In this document: in pieces, positions 10,480 to 21,888 of the stretch | Layout of the letters: every line of letters starts with the position of its first letter | How positions within the stretch are numbered: the first letter of the stretch is position 1 | DNA from: Silene latifolia | Taxonomy: Eukaryota > Streptophyta > Magnoliopsida > Caryophyllales > Caryophyllaceae | NCBI RefSeq assembly: GCF_048544455.1 | Contig: NC_133538.1 | Span: 24,042,469 to 24,106,468 of the forward strand | Length of the DNA: 64,000 nucleotides | Reading direction: 5' to 3' | The notes under the pieces: model-generated | The model's database searches: none | Seen by the model: only the letters and a program-made list of their open reading frames with translations | What the model was told of the DNA's origin: nothing | Program-made: the position numbers and the translations under genes

Positions 10480-12113
10480 ATATTGATTGGGATGTGTGAG
10501 GATTTATGGAGGGGGTGGTTAGGATTGTGTTGGTTACGGTTATGATTGATGGAAGGTCGTTATAGAGGTATGGAAACAAATGGTGTATAGTGAGATCGAG
10601 TTATGCCGCGATGTGAAGGTAGTGGCCGAGTTTGGGAATTTGTATTATCAAGAGGTGAAACCAATGTGTGATTTCCTTGGACAATTAACAGTATGAAATG
10701 AGAGAAAAAAAAAGTGAGATGGTGTGGACTGACCGTGTGGATTGATTGGTGATAAGTGTGAGCGATAGCATGATAAGAGAAGATCCATGGTAATAAAGAG
10801 TGAGATGGTACTGATATGAAATAATGTGATTTGAGTTTTGGAGCAATGAGACGGTAACCGGAGCACTAAAGAGTTAGTTATAAGGAATAAGGAGTTGAAT
10901 TATTAATTGGTATTATAGAGTGTAAAGAGGAAAGAAGGATGGAAGTAAGCTGAGAGACCGTCGACCAAAGTTAAGAAACATGAAGGTAAGAAAACATGGA
11001 AATGTGTGATAGTATCATGAGAAGGCGTGAGTTAGTCGTTATATAGGAGTTTCAGGACAACATGTTAGCCATGAGCTTCGAGGAATTAAGAGGAGTAAAA
11101 GTTGGAAGAGTATTTGCATGATATGAGATTTTGGAGGTGAGTTAGGTGGCGATACAATTAAAGGCAAAATTGGGATGAATGTTCAGGTAAATTTTGTGGA
11201 TGGGTTTGTTGTTGCTGTTGTTGTATATAATATCGGTATTAGATTTGGAGTTGGTGATTGTTGCTAGTATAATGTGGTTGTTGTATAACTGTCTGTGGTT
11301 TGCGAGGTGCGTCCTCGACTGAGTGGAGTCACTTACGGGAGTGGCTTCACGCGCTTGATTCGCCTTCTGTGGAACCCGCCACAGAAGGGATGTGCACATT
11401 AAGGAACTTGGGTTATCGCTCGGATGAGATGAGCGGGGCATAGGTGGGAACGGCTGCGGTCCCCCACTGGCGGTGTGGAATAGTTGTTGCGATGAGTATT
11501 CTTGCAAGACTACACACTTTAGTGTGTAGTCAGGTATGTGGTGATATGATGGAGAATGGTTTGGTTGGATTGGATTGTTGTATTGCTTTTGTTGTATTGT
11601 TTGTGTAGTCAGTACTGACCCCGTTTAAATGTTTTGAAAACTATGGTGATCCATTCGGGGATGGCGAGCAGTTATTGAGCAGGTATGAGTTGATGCGCAT
11701 GGGATAGCTGGGTTGAGTCGCCACGAGCTGTTTAGAAGTCTTCCGCTGTGTCGTAAACATTCTTTTATATTGTTTTAGTTTGTTTGACAGTTTTGAGAAA
11801 CAGTTGTATTTACTTATCAGTTTTGGTTTTTGGACTTGTATCTCTTTAAATGTATTTAATAAAGTATGTTTCTTTATTGTCTATTTGATATGCATTGCCT
11901 CGCGTAACCGAGATGGTAGCATTCCCATGCATTAGGTGGTCCTGGTAAGGCACTTGGTGTATGGGGGTGTTACAATCTATCGCTTTAAATTTATTTAATA
12001 AAGTATGTTTATTTATTGTCTATTTGATATACATTGCCTCGGGTAACAGAGATGGTAGCATTCACATGCATTAGGTAGTCCTAGTAAGGCACTTGGTGTA
12101 TGGGGGTGTTACA
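10480..12113 (-). mobile_element. Tekay-like Ty3/gypsy LTR remnant
   Basis: On the minus strand the right edge begins TGTAACACCCCCATACACC, the type of start I associate with Tekay/Del LTRs. The sequence then passes through a GC-richer block (about 11300-11480) unlike the AT-rich surroundings. No primer site, polypurine tract or partner copy was found, so this could be a solo LTR or a truncated one. The left limit is a guess from the change of base composition near 10480. Confidence 0.5.
11838..12113. repeat. Tandem duplication of the LTR edge (~138 bp, twice)
   Basis: The terminal part, from TTTAATAAAGTATGTTT to GGTGTATGGGGGTGTTACA, is present twice in direct order, ending at 11974 and 12113. 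The two copies differ by about ten substitutions. The LTR therefore has two possible outer ends. Confidence 0.92.
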
Positions 12114-12924
12114 AGATGGATTAAGTCAAAAGACCCCGTCTTCCTAGTACCAAATTGTAGGTAGGATGGAATAAGTCACAAAACGACCCCATCATCTCCT
12201 TACGAGATCAAGTCGATAAGATCCTCGTAGCACTATTAAAACCCTAAATCTCTTAGAGATGGAATCAAGAGAGTTACGAAAATTGTAACCTTCATTCTTT
12301 CAATAATAAAACTCTTGTTTTCCATATTATTTTGTTCCTCTTTATTTATTATTGCAGGTTCAATTTTATGGTTTACAAATTGGCACGCTTGGTGGGACGA
12401 TTTTCGCTCTTCATCTCCATTCTCCAAGGGTCAAATTCAGTAGCAGATTCGAGACCAAGTTGCAACCGATATTAAAGTCTCTACAACTAGTCTCGAGGGG
12501 AATTTGTAGACACCGAAATTTTATATTTTGGTATCTATTTATTTTATAATATCTTTAGTATTTTAAAGATAATTATTAGAAAATAATGTGATAATATCTT
12601 AGAATATTCTAGAATATGCCGTCTTGCCCTCCCAGCCACTTTACTATAAATACAACTCCATCTTTAGGGTTTAGAGGGGAGCAGATGGATTAAGTCAAAA
12701 GACCCCGTCTTCCTACTACCAAATTGTAGGTAGGATGGAATAAGTCACAAAACGACCCCATCATCTCCCTACGAGATCAAGTCGATAAGAGCATTGTAGC
12801 ACTATCAAAACCCTAAACCTCTTAGAGATGGAATCAAGAGATTTACGGAAATTGTAACCTTCAATCTTTCAATAATAAAACTCTTGTTTTCCATATTATT
12901 TTGTTCCTCTTTCTTTATTATTCA
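12114..12924 (+). mobile_element. TRIM-like miniature LTR element
   Basis: A 240-base block (12114-12357) is repeated at 12684-12924. The second copy is part of a full LTR that starts TGTAGACACCG at 12505. Only about 147 bases lie between the end of the first copy and that start. They begin with a primer-site-like stretch (TTGGCACGCTTGGTGGGAC near 12378) and end with a purine run (CGAGGGGAAT) directly before the TG. This is the plan of a TRIM: two LTRs around almost nothing. The first LTR lacks its first ~180 bases and abuts the Tekay-like LTR end. No protein is encoded. Confidence 0.75.
12505..12924 (+). repeat. Full 3' LTR of the TRIM-like element (~420 bp)
   Basis: It starts TGTAGACACC after a purine tract and contains TATAAATA at 12645-12652, followed about 35 bases later by the point where homology to the truncated 5' copy begins. 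That fits a promoter in U3 and a transcript start near 12680. The end lies in TTTATTATTCA. Confidence 0.7.
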
Positions 12925-12945
12925 CGTCGGGTTTACCAAAATTTA

Positions 12946-13604
12946 TGACATCAAATTTTGTATTGCGATAACTGAAATACAAAACAAGGAAACAAGTAAA
13001 TTTTATTAATAAATATCAAAATTTACGTGTACAATCTCTAATGTATCCTCTGATTCTAGTATGCCATAAGGGGTACGTGTACGGGGTACACGTGAGGGGT
13101 GCGTTGTAGACAACTTTAGTTACTCTACGAGCAATGTTAATTTGATTTCTTGAGAAGGTCGCGATGACTTGAATCTCTCTTGAAGGTTTGAATTTGTAAT
13201 TGAATCTTCAACGCATGCGGCACGATTTGATGTGCTTGTTGACTGCTTGCAATGATTTTGATAGAGATGATTTGCTGGAATTTGTACCTTGTTCTCTCTA
13301 GCTCCTTTGCAATTTATGAATTTTCAACCCTTCAAATGAATGGGGAGAGCTTTATTTATAGAGTTTTAATTCTCTTTGTTGGACTTTGGTGGTCACATGC
13401 CCATTTGTGGGTTTATTAACAACCTTGGCCCAAGTTTGGTTCTTTCTGGGTTTAGTGACCCGAATAACTTCTTTTGAAATCCGAATCGACCTATATTTCA
13501 TTTAATCGGGACAAAATAATTAAATTAAGTTAAAATTTGGTATTAACTCAAAATAATTAATTTATTTTTTTATTCGGCACATTAATAAATTTTCCGTGCC
13601 TACA
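12946..13604 (-). repeat. Tat 3' LTR (659 bp)
   Basis: It aligns along its whole length with 46980-47669. On the minus strand it starts TGTAGGCACGG directly after a purine tract, which marks it as a 3' LTR. Unexpectedly, about 23 bases left of it (12923-12945) also match the primer-site side of the 5' LTR, so it carries internal sequence on both sides. Confidence 0.9.
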
Positions 13605-13618
13605 AATTGCCCCCTCGG
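13605..13618 (-). other. Tat polypurine tract
   Basis: The minus strand reads CCGAGGGGGCAATT immediately before the TG of the 3' LTR. This is the expected site for starting plus-strand DNA synthesis. Confidence 0.85.
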
Positions 13619-13639
13619 AACCTTGTCACATGCACCTCT

Positions 13640-14060
13640 TTTTGGTGTCTTGACGTGGTGGAGTCTCGATTCATTTTTCTTTGACTTGGGAGTCGATGAT
13701 AGGCACCCTAACTTGTCGCGAAGGCAGCTCCACTTGATTTGACTTGACTTGGAAATAGATAGTGAACACCCTAACTTGTCACAAGAATGATCCATTTTTT
13801 TTGTCACCCTGCCATTATCTAACTTGGCGGGTGATTTTATATTTGACTTGGAAGTCGAATGGTGTACCCGAACTTGTCGTAAGGGTAATAGCTTCTAAAA
13901 TTTTTTGACGTTACTCTGTCATTTTTTTTTAGACTTGGTGGATAACGAATTTTTCTCTTATTTGACTTGAAAGTTATCAGGTACCCGAACTTGTCATAAG
14001 GATGACCCATTTTTTAACGTCTTCGTTAGGGTCTAACTTGACGGGTAACACATAGACGGA
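13640..14060. repeat. Degenerate tandem repeat, units of ~120-140 bp
   Basis: The phrases GACTTGG(A)AAGTCGA, (C)CCGAACTTGTC..AAGG and a following GGTGATT/GGTAAC recur about four times in order, with T-rich spacers. The copies are too divergent for exact borders. Confidence 0.6.
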
Positions 14061-15447
14061 TCCCTTAATCCAAATTGTGTACACATTAACCATGCCGTCT
14101 AATTCCCAATAGAATTGCACAATACAACTTTTTAGGAAAGTCCCGTGCTCTTCTGAAATTTTCCACTTAGGTAGGATTTAGGGAACCCAAAACTTAAATA
14201 TATACCCTAATATTTTGTCTGCCACAACACGAACCAGTGCAAGCAAGCTTCTTTTTTAAGGTATTTTCTTTCTTCTGCAAATTCTTGGATGCCCCTTTTT
14301 GTCATCGTGTTTCAAACAATATAATTTTTTGTCAACATCTTCAAGGCTTGAATCATTCCTTTTTCTTTTACAAAAAGAACTCCATCGATATCGATCACCG
14401 CTGTTTGACAAATCCGACTGATTCAGGTAAGTTTTTTTATTGCCTTCTTCTAACTTGTCGAATTATTCGTTTAAAGTTCGAATCATGCTACTATCTTCGT
14501 TTTGTATAGCATTGTGATGAGTTTCCTCTGTGTAGCTGGTTTTTCTATTTCCTTCTCTGAACATGATTTTATTAATGGTCACTCTTCCATCTGTTTTGAA
14601 ATACAGACAACATCGTCTCCTGATTTCGTGAAAAACAGAGTGCGTGGACAGCCCCTGTTGTTGACCAATTTTACATCATGGAGAATGATCTTTGACCCTA
14701 AAGTTTCCCATATTCACAAAATTTGCAGTCCCACGATTCCGAAATATCAAATAATTCGGATTTTCGTCATCGTTTGATCCCCCAACGACCTCAGCAAAGA
14801 CCGTCACGAACAGTGAAACAACCACCTTTTTTGCAAAAAACAGAGTATGCGGACACTATATGAATTAATGTAGTCTTCGATCGTTCGTTTACCCGTGAGT
14901 TTGTTTATCTAAGTACACCAGACGACATTTGATATCTGTCATCCTTTGTTAAGTTGATGTCTTGATATGCAGGGTTGTGGCCCCCGCCATTTTCGTCGGC
15001 CCGATGATGATTATGCCAATATCAAAAAGTTGTATTCAGATCCCATGGTTTGGGATGACTAAATTTATTTGGAGATGATCGATGACAAAGCCTTATCCTT
15101 TCATTTGATTTCTTGTAATGAAACTTGACAGTGTATTGCAAGGTGTTCTTTGATTTTGCCGAGAAATTTACCAAACAGAAGGATCGGTCAACTTGCCAAA
15201 TATTAAATCTCTTAGCATTTTATTTCTTTTCGTTCTTTTCTTTAACTTGTTTGATTTACACTTTTGCTTTTGGTATCCTTGTTTGTATGCTTGCTTGTCC
15301 GTGGTTTATGCAGGTTTTACATTCGGTCTTTTCGGCCAAGAAACTCCATTTATCAGCATTATCATGAAGGGCAGTTTTATTGTTGTGCACCATCAAAGAT
15401 TTATTATTTCAGACAAGTAATTCCAATTTTCAATTGAGTTGAGTTGT

Positions 15448-15910
15448 CAGGTGAACCCGTTAGGGTCATCACGACAGGGTGAATCCGTTTGGGTCATCGT
15501 GACAGGGTGAACCCGTTAGGGTCATCGCGTCAAGGTGAAGACTTATTACTTGTCAGGGTGAACCCATTTTTGGGTCATCGTGACTGGGTGAAGACTTGAT
15601 ACTTGTCAGGGTGAACCCATTTATTACTTATCAGGGTGAACCCATTTTGGATCATCGCGACAGGATGAAGACATATTACTTGTCAGGGTGAACCCATTTT
15701 TGGATCATCGCGACAGGGTGAAGACTTATTACTTGTCAGGGTGAACCCATTTTGGATCATCGCGACAGGATGAAGACTTATTAATTGTCAGGGTGAACCC
15801 ATTTTGGGTCATCGCGACAGGATGAAGACTTATTAATTGTCAGGGTGAACCCGTTTTTGGGTCCTCGCGACAGGGTCTTCAGGGTGAATCCGTTTGGGTC
15901 ATCGCGACAC
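15448..15910. repeat. Tandem array of CAGGGTGAACCC units in the Tat 3' tract
   Basis: About ten copies of a unit with CAGGGTGAACCCATTTTGGG and TCATCGCGACAGG follow one another. Short units (~38 bases) lie at the right-reading start, and longer units carry an extra GAAGACTTATTACTTGT. Copies differ by single bases and by the presence of that extra block, so the array has at least two unit types. Confidence 0.92.
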
Positions 15911-16246
15911 ACTTTTGAAGAACCATGCAATGAACACACCCGTCGACCATTAGAGAGTTTGAGATACCAAGTGTCAAGGCACAATTTTACTTCATCATGT
16001 CGAACGATGATCGTTTTTTGAAGGTCCTTCAACTTTTGTGATCTTCGCAAGGCTAACCATGAAGCAAAGAATGTTAAAACTCGGATGAAGGAGAACTCGT
16101 CATGAATCAACATGGTCTTGGACTTTACAAACTTGGTTGACGGTTGATTGTAATTTTAGTTGTGCACAGTTTAAACTCTTAAGGACCAGGAGCAATTTTT
16201 TTGTTGTTTTTTGTGTGTGTGTGTTGTTTTTATTTATTTTTTTTGG

Positions 16247-16458
16247 TGTGGCTGCACTTGAACAAAGTGTTTGCTCAAACTGCCTACGTACTCGCAAAGC
16301 TACCATGGGTGACAACTTGCAAGATCAAGCCAACTTAGATCAAGAGAGGGATTTTGGTTTTTTGTTTGGAGGTGTGCCTGCACTTGAGCTACATGTTCAC
16401 CCAAGCTGCCTACGTACCTGTGAAGCACAAAGTGTATTTCACAAGATCAAGCCAACGT
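16247..16458. repeat. Direct duplication with CTGCCTACGTAC core
   Basis: Two copies of about 90-100 bases, 125 bases apart. Each runs from TGCACTTGA through CTGCCTACGTAC to CAAGATCAAGCCAAC, and the spacer is not conserved. The CTGCCTACGTA phrase near the 3' end is one I associate with Tat elements. Confidence 0.75.
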
Positions 16459-16584
16459 AGTTTATAAAAGATGGAAGGTGTTTTTTTTTTTGAGATATTT
16501 TTATTTTGTATGTAGTTTAACCTCTTGCTTAGGAGCTTTGACTTGTAGTTTACGCTCTTGCTTAGGAGTCTTCATTGTTGGGGT

Positions 16585-17892
16585 TTAAGAATAGTAACGC
16601 TTCAAAAAATTTCCATTGATTGGGCCTACCCGGACGCCGTCTTCATCCACGATTTTGTAAGCACCATTTATGTAGACCTCTTGCACCATGTATGGACCAT
16701 CCCACTTAGAGGTGAATTTACCAACTAGTTTGTGAGAGGTGATAATTGGCCTTCGTACCGCAAGGACAAGGTCTCCTACTTAGAAAGAACGAGGGTGCAC
16801 CTTTTTGTTGAATGCACGTGATAACCTTGCTTGATAGCACTGGAGCTTTTGTTGAGCCTCTAATCTTTATTCATCGAGAGCCTCTAACTCTGCTAACCGC
16901 AATTTGTCATTTTCATCTTTTGTGATCCCTTCCTAAATGGTGATGCGCAAGGAAGGGATTTGAAATTCTAATGGCAACACAGCCTCTACTCTATACACAA
17001 AGTATACGGGGTTGCCTGAGTAGGTGTTTTGTATGTGGTACGATATGACCACAATGCCTCACCAATGCTTTCATGCCAGTCTCGCTTTGACTTTGCTACT
17101 ACCTTTTTCAACAAGTTGCAGAGGGTTTTGTTGAAGGCTTCAGCCACACCATTTGCAGAAGCGTAGTACATTGATTATTTGTATTGCTTGAACTTGAACC
17201 TTTCTCCCAGACTTTTCATGAGGTGGTTGATAAACTGTTTCCCATTGTCAGTTGTGATGCGCTGAGGTACACCATATTTGTAAATGATATGGGTTCGAAT
17301 GAAGTCCACAACATTTTATTTCTTCACTTCCCGCAGTGTGATGGCTTCTGCCCATTTTAAGAAGTAGTCAGTGGCGGCGAGAATATACTCGTGTCCATTT
17401 GAGGCCTTTGGAGTCAGAGGTTCCACAACATCAAGTCCCCAAGCTTCAAAGGACCATGAAGAAACAGTGGGGTGCAACGGCTCTGGCGGTTGGTGTATGA
17501 AGTTTGCGTAGAACTGACAAGGTTCACATTTTTTCGCGAAGTCCATACAACCTTGCACCATGGTTGGCCATTAATACCCCATTCTTGTTACACGATCATG
17601 AAGTTTAGGCCCAGATTGATGAGCACCACAAATGCCAGAGTGAGCTTCATGTATTACTTCAGTAGCTTCGTCCTTGCTTAGACACCTCAACCATTGGCCT
17701 GAGAAAGAACGTCTATAGAGTGTCCATTTATAGTGAATGAACTTTAGAGCACGTCGACGTATTTTCACCTTGTGTCTGGGATCTTCGGGTAGTTTTTGGT
17801 GGTCCAAGAAATAAATGATAGGTTGACACCAGTCATCTTCATCAGCTGTGTAGACACAGATCATATTAGTTGCATCTACATTTTCTTCTCCT
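16585..17892 (-). pseudogene. Tat integrase, broken
   Basis: Integrase at the end of pol. The zinc-binding part shows HEAHSGICGAHQ and CEPCQ, split by a TAA at 17571-17573 in the YYWPT-type block. The core has the first Asp in the WGLDVVEPL segment. The segment that carries the second Asp lies in a damaged stretch around 17200-17300, and the catalytic Glu region is in NGVAEAFNKTL. A frame change near 16990 follows the TPYTL block. The C-terminal domain (KFTSKWDGPY, then a GPINGNFLKRYY ending) is readable to a stop at 16585-16587. Several lesions make it inactive. Confidence 0.87.
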
Positions 17893-18333
17893 TCAGGCAA
17901 TGATACTGCCCAACGGTTTGCAGACTGGGACCTGCATAGACTCTTCTGCCCCCAGTGCCAAAGTGGCTGTAAGATTACCATGCGCGTCAGCAAACTTGTT
18001 GGCACTCCGCGGCACATGACCAACGTGGATGGCGTCAAGTTGATTCAGCAGTTGTAATGCCCGCTGATGGTAGCGAATCAAGTCTTCTTTTTTCACTTCA
18101 TATTCACCAAAGACTTGGTTGACCACTAATTTTGAGTCTCCGTAGATGTCCATATCCATGACACCTATTTCGATCGCCATTTGAAGGTCGAGTATGAGAT
18201 CTTGGTATTCTGCCATATTATTTGAGCACAACTGAGTGAGTGTAAAGGCATATGGCATGAGATGATTTTGTGGAGTTACAAATACAACTCCAGCTCCAGC
18301 TCCATCTTGCCTTGCAGCACCGTCAAAGTACAT
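17893..18333 (-). pseudogene. Tat second (plant/archaeal-type) RNase H
   Basis: This domain begins YFDGAARQDGAGAGVVF, with the first catalytic Asp in FDGA. It continues with the Glu in NNMAEYQDL and the second Asp in YGDSKLVVNQV, then a basic C-terminal part ending ANKFADAHGNL. That set of motifs is the RVT_3/archaeal-like RNase H family rather than the usual retrotransposon one. It lies between the ordinary RNase H and integrase, the arrangement known for the Tat lineage. The frame shifts near 17930-18000, where the linker to integrase continues in another frame. Confidence 0.88.
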
Positions 18334-19810
18334 CTGCCATGGAAGTAAAACTGCCCATTTTGTAAGTCGTATTGCTTAAGTAAAACTGCCTATTTTGCAA
18401 GACTTCCAGATAAGACAGGTCTTGAGAGTATATACTTGATTGGGTCGGCTTTTGAGACCACGTGTATAGTATGCGCCTGCATGTAGTGCCTCAACTTTTG
18501 GATGGCAAACACCAATACAAGACATATCTTCTCTATAGGAGAGTAATTCAACTCAGCTCCAACCAAGGTACGACTCAAGTAGTAGAGTGCTCTCTCCTTG
18601 TGGTCTTCAATTTCTTGAGCACACATTGCCCCCACCGAGCATTCTTGTGCTGCGATGTAGAGGATAAGTGGCTTTCCTGGAATTGGTGCCCCAAGCACTG
18701 GTGCACTGGCCAAGTACTTCTTGATGCCATCAAAATCATTTTTGCATTTTTCATCCCATTGGAATGGAGCATCCTTTTTTATCAGATGGCTCAATGGTTG
18801 GCAACGTTGTGCTAGGTTAGATATGAACCTTCGAATGTATGCCAAACGTCCCTGCAATCCGCGCAGCTCTTTCAACGTCTTTGGTTCCGGCATTTCGTTG
18901 ATGGCTTTGATTTTTGTTTGGTCAATTTCAATGTCTTTGTGCCTGACCACAAACCCTAAGAACTTCCCAGATGTGACACCAAATGCACAGTTGAGTGGAT
19001 TCATCTTGAGTGGACATTTTCTAAGTCTCTCAAACACGGTTCAAAAGTCTTTGATATGGTCTTCTCTTTTCTTTGATTTGATAACCATGTCGTCAACATA
19101 ACACTCTATTGTTTTATGCAGTATGTCATCGAAGATCTTTTGCATTACGTGTTGATACGTAGCGCTAGCATTCTTCAATCCAAACGGCATGACCATGTAG
19201 CAGAAGATCCCTTTTGGGGTTCGAAAACCCGTTGCTTCCTGATCTTCAGGTGCCATATGTATCTGATTATAATTAGCCGTACAATCCATAAATGAGAGTG
19301 CTTCATGACCAGTGGTTGCATCAATCATCAACTATGTGACTGACAAAGGGAAGTCATCCTTCAGGCATGTATCATTAAGATCTCTGAAGTTGACGCATAT
19401 GCGCAATTGTCCATTCTTCTTTCTGACTGGGACAATGTTCGCTATCCAGGTAGGATATTTGACTTCGCGAATGAAACCTGCTTCTATGAGTTTGTTGACT
19501 TCCTTTTCAATTTCAGGTAAAATCTCAGGCCGGAAACGACGTTGAGGCTACTTTTTTGGATTGATGCCTTTCTTGATTTCCAGACGATGATCTGCAACTT
19601 TTGGGCTTAGTCCAGGCATCTCTTTATAGCTCCAAGCGAAGACATCTTTGTACTCGACCAACAACTTGTAGTACTCCTCTTCTTCTTCTTCTTCTTTAGG
19701 GAACAGAGCACTAATATAAATGGGGCGAGGATCTTTAGTAGTTCCCAAGTTGAGTTCCTTGAGTTCATCCACAGTCGATTGCCCCCCGTATTCAAGTATT
19801 TCAGAGGCCT
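18334..19810 (-). pseudogene. Tat reverse transcriptase and first RNase H, three or more internal stops
   Basis: From the N-terminus, an acidic pre-RT segment (19548-19810, with EEEEEEEYYKLL) leads to RT. Conserved blocks follow: ANIVPVRKKNGQLR, FMDCTANYNQIHM, MPFGLKNASATYQ and the catalytic YVDDM box. The thumb, connection and RNase H come next (YIAAQECSVGAM, YYLSRTLVGAELNY). A TAG near 19548, a TAG near 19335 and a TGA near 19039 lie in frame, and each is bridged by conserved sequence on both sides, so they are point mutations rather than borders. The first Asp of RNase H appears replaced by Ala in YIAAQE. The protein is inactive. Confidence 0.9.
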
Positions 19811-20308
19811 CACTACTACAAAACTCGTTATGCACATCAGTCGATGGACATCAGATTATCTGGAAAACCGATGTACATAACATGCACATCGGTTGTTTGC
19901 AAAAAACTGATGTGCATATAATTATATGTACATCGGTTGCGTTAAAAAACACATGTCCATTATTTCTGATTTTAAAGGACATGTGATATTTAATAAAACC
20001 CATGTCTATATAAAAGTCATGGACATGGAACATTGCATTTAACCGATGTGCATCTAAAGTGAAAATTATAGGCGGCAAAAATATTTACTTCACCGCCATC
20101 ACTTACAATTTCGACTAGATACATTCTTCCCCAAATCCTCTCCCTCACTCTCACTCCCAAACCCTAACCCCCAAAACCCCGTACTCACTCTACCTCCCTT
20201 CGGCTACCAACCCCGTCCTCAACCCCGTACTCCCTTCTCGTCCACTTCAAGAAATAACCGTTTTTGAGATCGTTATTTTGAGACTGCTGCAAAAAGCGAT
20301 CGCAAATA

Positions 20309-20400
20309 CACTAGTAGAAAAATCCCCTATTGCGTCAACTGAATTATGTCGGTTCTAACAAACACGACGCAAAAAGTCCTCACTTTTGGCGGGAGTGCAA
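20309..20400 (+). other. Second CACTA-like terminus inside CACTA-1
   Basis: CACTAGTAGAAAAATCCCC, followed by a short repeat of GCGTC..TTTTGTCGG-like words, looks like the start of another CACTA family. The matching opposite end was not found, so it is a truncated copy or a chance resemblance. Confidence 0.4.
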
Positions 20401-20790
20401 TTTCGCCCTATAGTATCTTAATGGACAAGCAAAGAAAAGATGCTCCCTTGTTTCATCAGCCCCACCACACAGGTCAGAATTCCCATCATGAAGGACTCCA
20501 AACTTCATCAATCTGTCCTTAGTCAAGAACCTCCCCCTAGCATAAAGCCAAGCAATGAGATTATGCGTAGGCAAAGCAATCCTGTTCCAAACCACAGCTT
20601 TCCATCTCACTATATCATGTTCACCCATTAACCATTTATAGTCTGCAGCAGTTGTATACATGCCATTATTAGTGCTCCAGACTCCATTCACATAGCCCTC
20701 TTTCATTCTATCTTTAACTTTGCAGATCTGTGTCCATGTCTGCCTTTCTATATGTAAATATTGTTGGTACACTGACTGCTACAGAAATAC
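20380..20790 (-). pseudogene. LINE-type zinc-binding domain fragment (zf-RVT) inside CACTA-1
   Basis: The 130-residue open frame matches the zinc-binding domain found at the C-terminus of plant non-LTR reverse transcriptases and of related host-gene copies: VVWNRIALPTHNLIAWLYARGR, then KFGV, then LCGGADETREHLFFACPL with the metal ligands C, H and C. No RT catalytic part is present. It is probably a captured or inserted fragment carried along by the CACTA element. Confidence 0.75.
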
Positions 20791-21888
20791 TGCTTTTTTA
20801 ATTGCAAACTTATGTTGCTAACTTTTTCAAGTTATTAAGACAAACAATCAAACAGCTTGGTGATAATTTGTTGAATGCTCATGTCAATACTTCATTTGCA
20901 GGCTGGTACCATATCAGAGCACCTTTTACAATGGCCCCTTCTACATGTGCCTTTCGTCATTGCAGATGCAACAACATTAATACAGGCAAGTGTTGTTTAA
21001 GTCTTTTCCCTTGGACTCTCATTAGTCTTTTTATTGAGTTTGCATTTTGATGTGACCATTTATTCACTAGTTTTTCTCATTTGGGTGCGATAAGCTATAA
21101 TAGATGGAAAATCATCGTAATCATCATTAATGTTAAAACTTAGCTCATTTTTGACTAACTAACGATTTTGCAGTATAGATTACGACATACGATGCTCCTC
21201 GACTTTTCTGCACCTCACATTCAGGTGAGTGAATGTGTTTCGTTAAAATACGTATGTGTTTCGTTAGTTATATAGGATCTTCTATGTTGATATTTTGTTT
21301 TCTCGTTAACTTTGTTGTGTTGAATGATTCTCTTGGTAATATGCCCAATGGGAGATGAGCAAATCTGAGGCTGCCAAATAGTCTTGTCTCTTCGACCTTT
21401 TTTTTTTAAACAATTAGTCAGTTTACATATCGGTTTATATTTTTGTAAGTCGTCTAAGTAAATTGACTTTGGATAACCGATTGATTGTATACACATATTT
21501 TTTGTTGATTATGGAATCATTTTGCATTGTCATCATGTGTACGACTAATATGGGCAACAACGTAATATTTTTTTTTTTATAAAAAATAATAATTATAGAC
21601 ATCGGATTTTTGCAAAAAACTGATGTCCATTGATCAAATAGACATCGGTTTTCCTAAAAATCCGATGTCCATTGATCAAATAGACATCGGTTTTCCTAAA
21701 AATCAGATGTCCATTGATCAAATGGACATCGGTTTTCATAAAAATCGGATGTGCAAATTTTAATGGACATCGGTTTAAAATCCGATGTCCATTAATCCAC
21801 AATGGACATGACCAAACTCTACATCGGTTGTGTATCCGATGTCCATATAGCGAAAAGTCTGATGTCCATTACAAGTTTTGTAGTAGTG

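Larger units (their letters stand above)
13619..16584 (-). other. Tat 3' non-coding tract
   Basis: No conserved protein is visible between the end of integrase (16585) and the polypurine tract. The tract is built partly of repeats: degenerate units at 13640-14060, a tandem array at 15448-15910 and a duplicated block at 16247-16458. Open frames across 14200-15420 are hydrophobic, without family resemblance, and I do not count them as genes. Confidence 0.6.
19811..21888. mobile_element. CACTA-1, non-autonomous CACTA (En/Spm) element (2078 bp)
   Basis: The ends are CACTACTACAAAACT and its reverse complement, a 15-base terminal inverted repeat, flanked by the 3-base target duplication CCT (19808-19810 and 21889-21891). 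Both ends carry arrays of a short word, GACATCGGTTTT/AAAATCCGATGTCC, in both orientations (19840-20055 and 21598-21870). That is the subterminal repeat plan to which CACTA transposase binds. No transposase is encoded. The middle holds a second CACTA-like end (20309) and a LINE-derived fragment (20380-20790). Confidence 0.93.

Noticed and set aside
11142..11507. 121-codon frame in the Tekay-like LTR
   Set aside because: No motif is present and it lies wholly within LTR sequence.
15448..15910. CRISPR-like array
   Set aside because: The spacers are themselves repeated and the setting is a plant retrotransposon. It is a tandem repeat.
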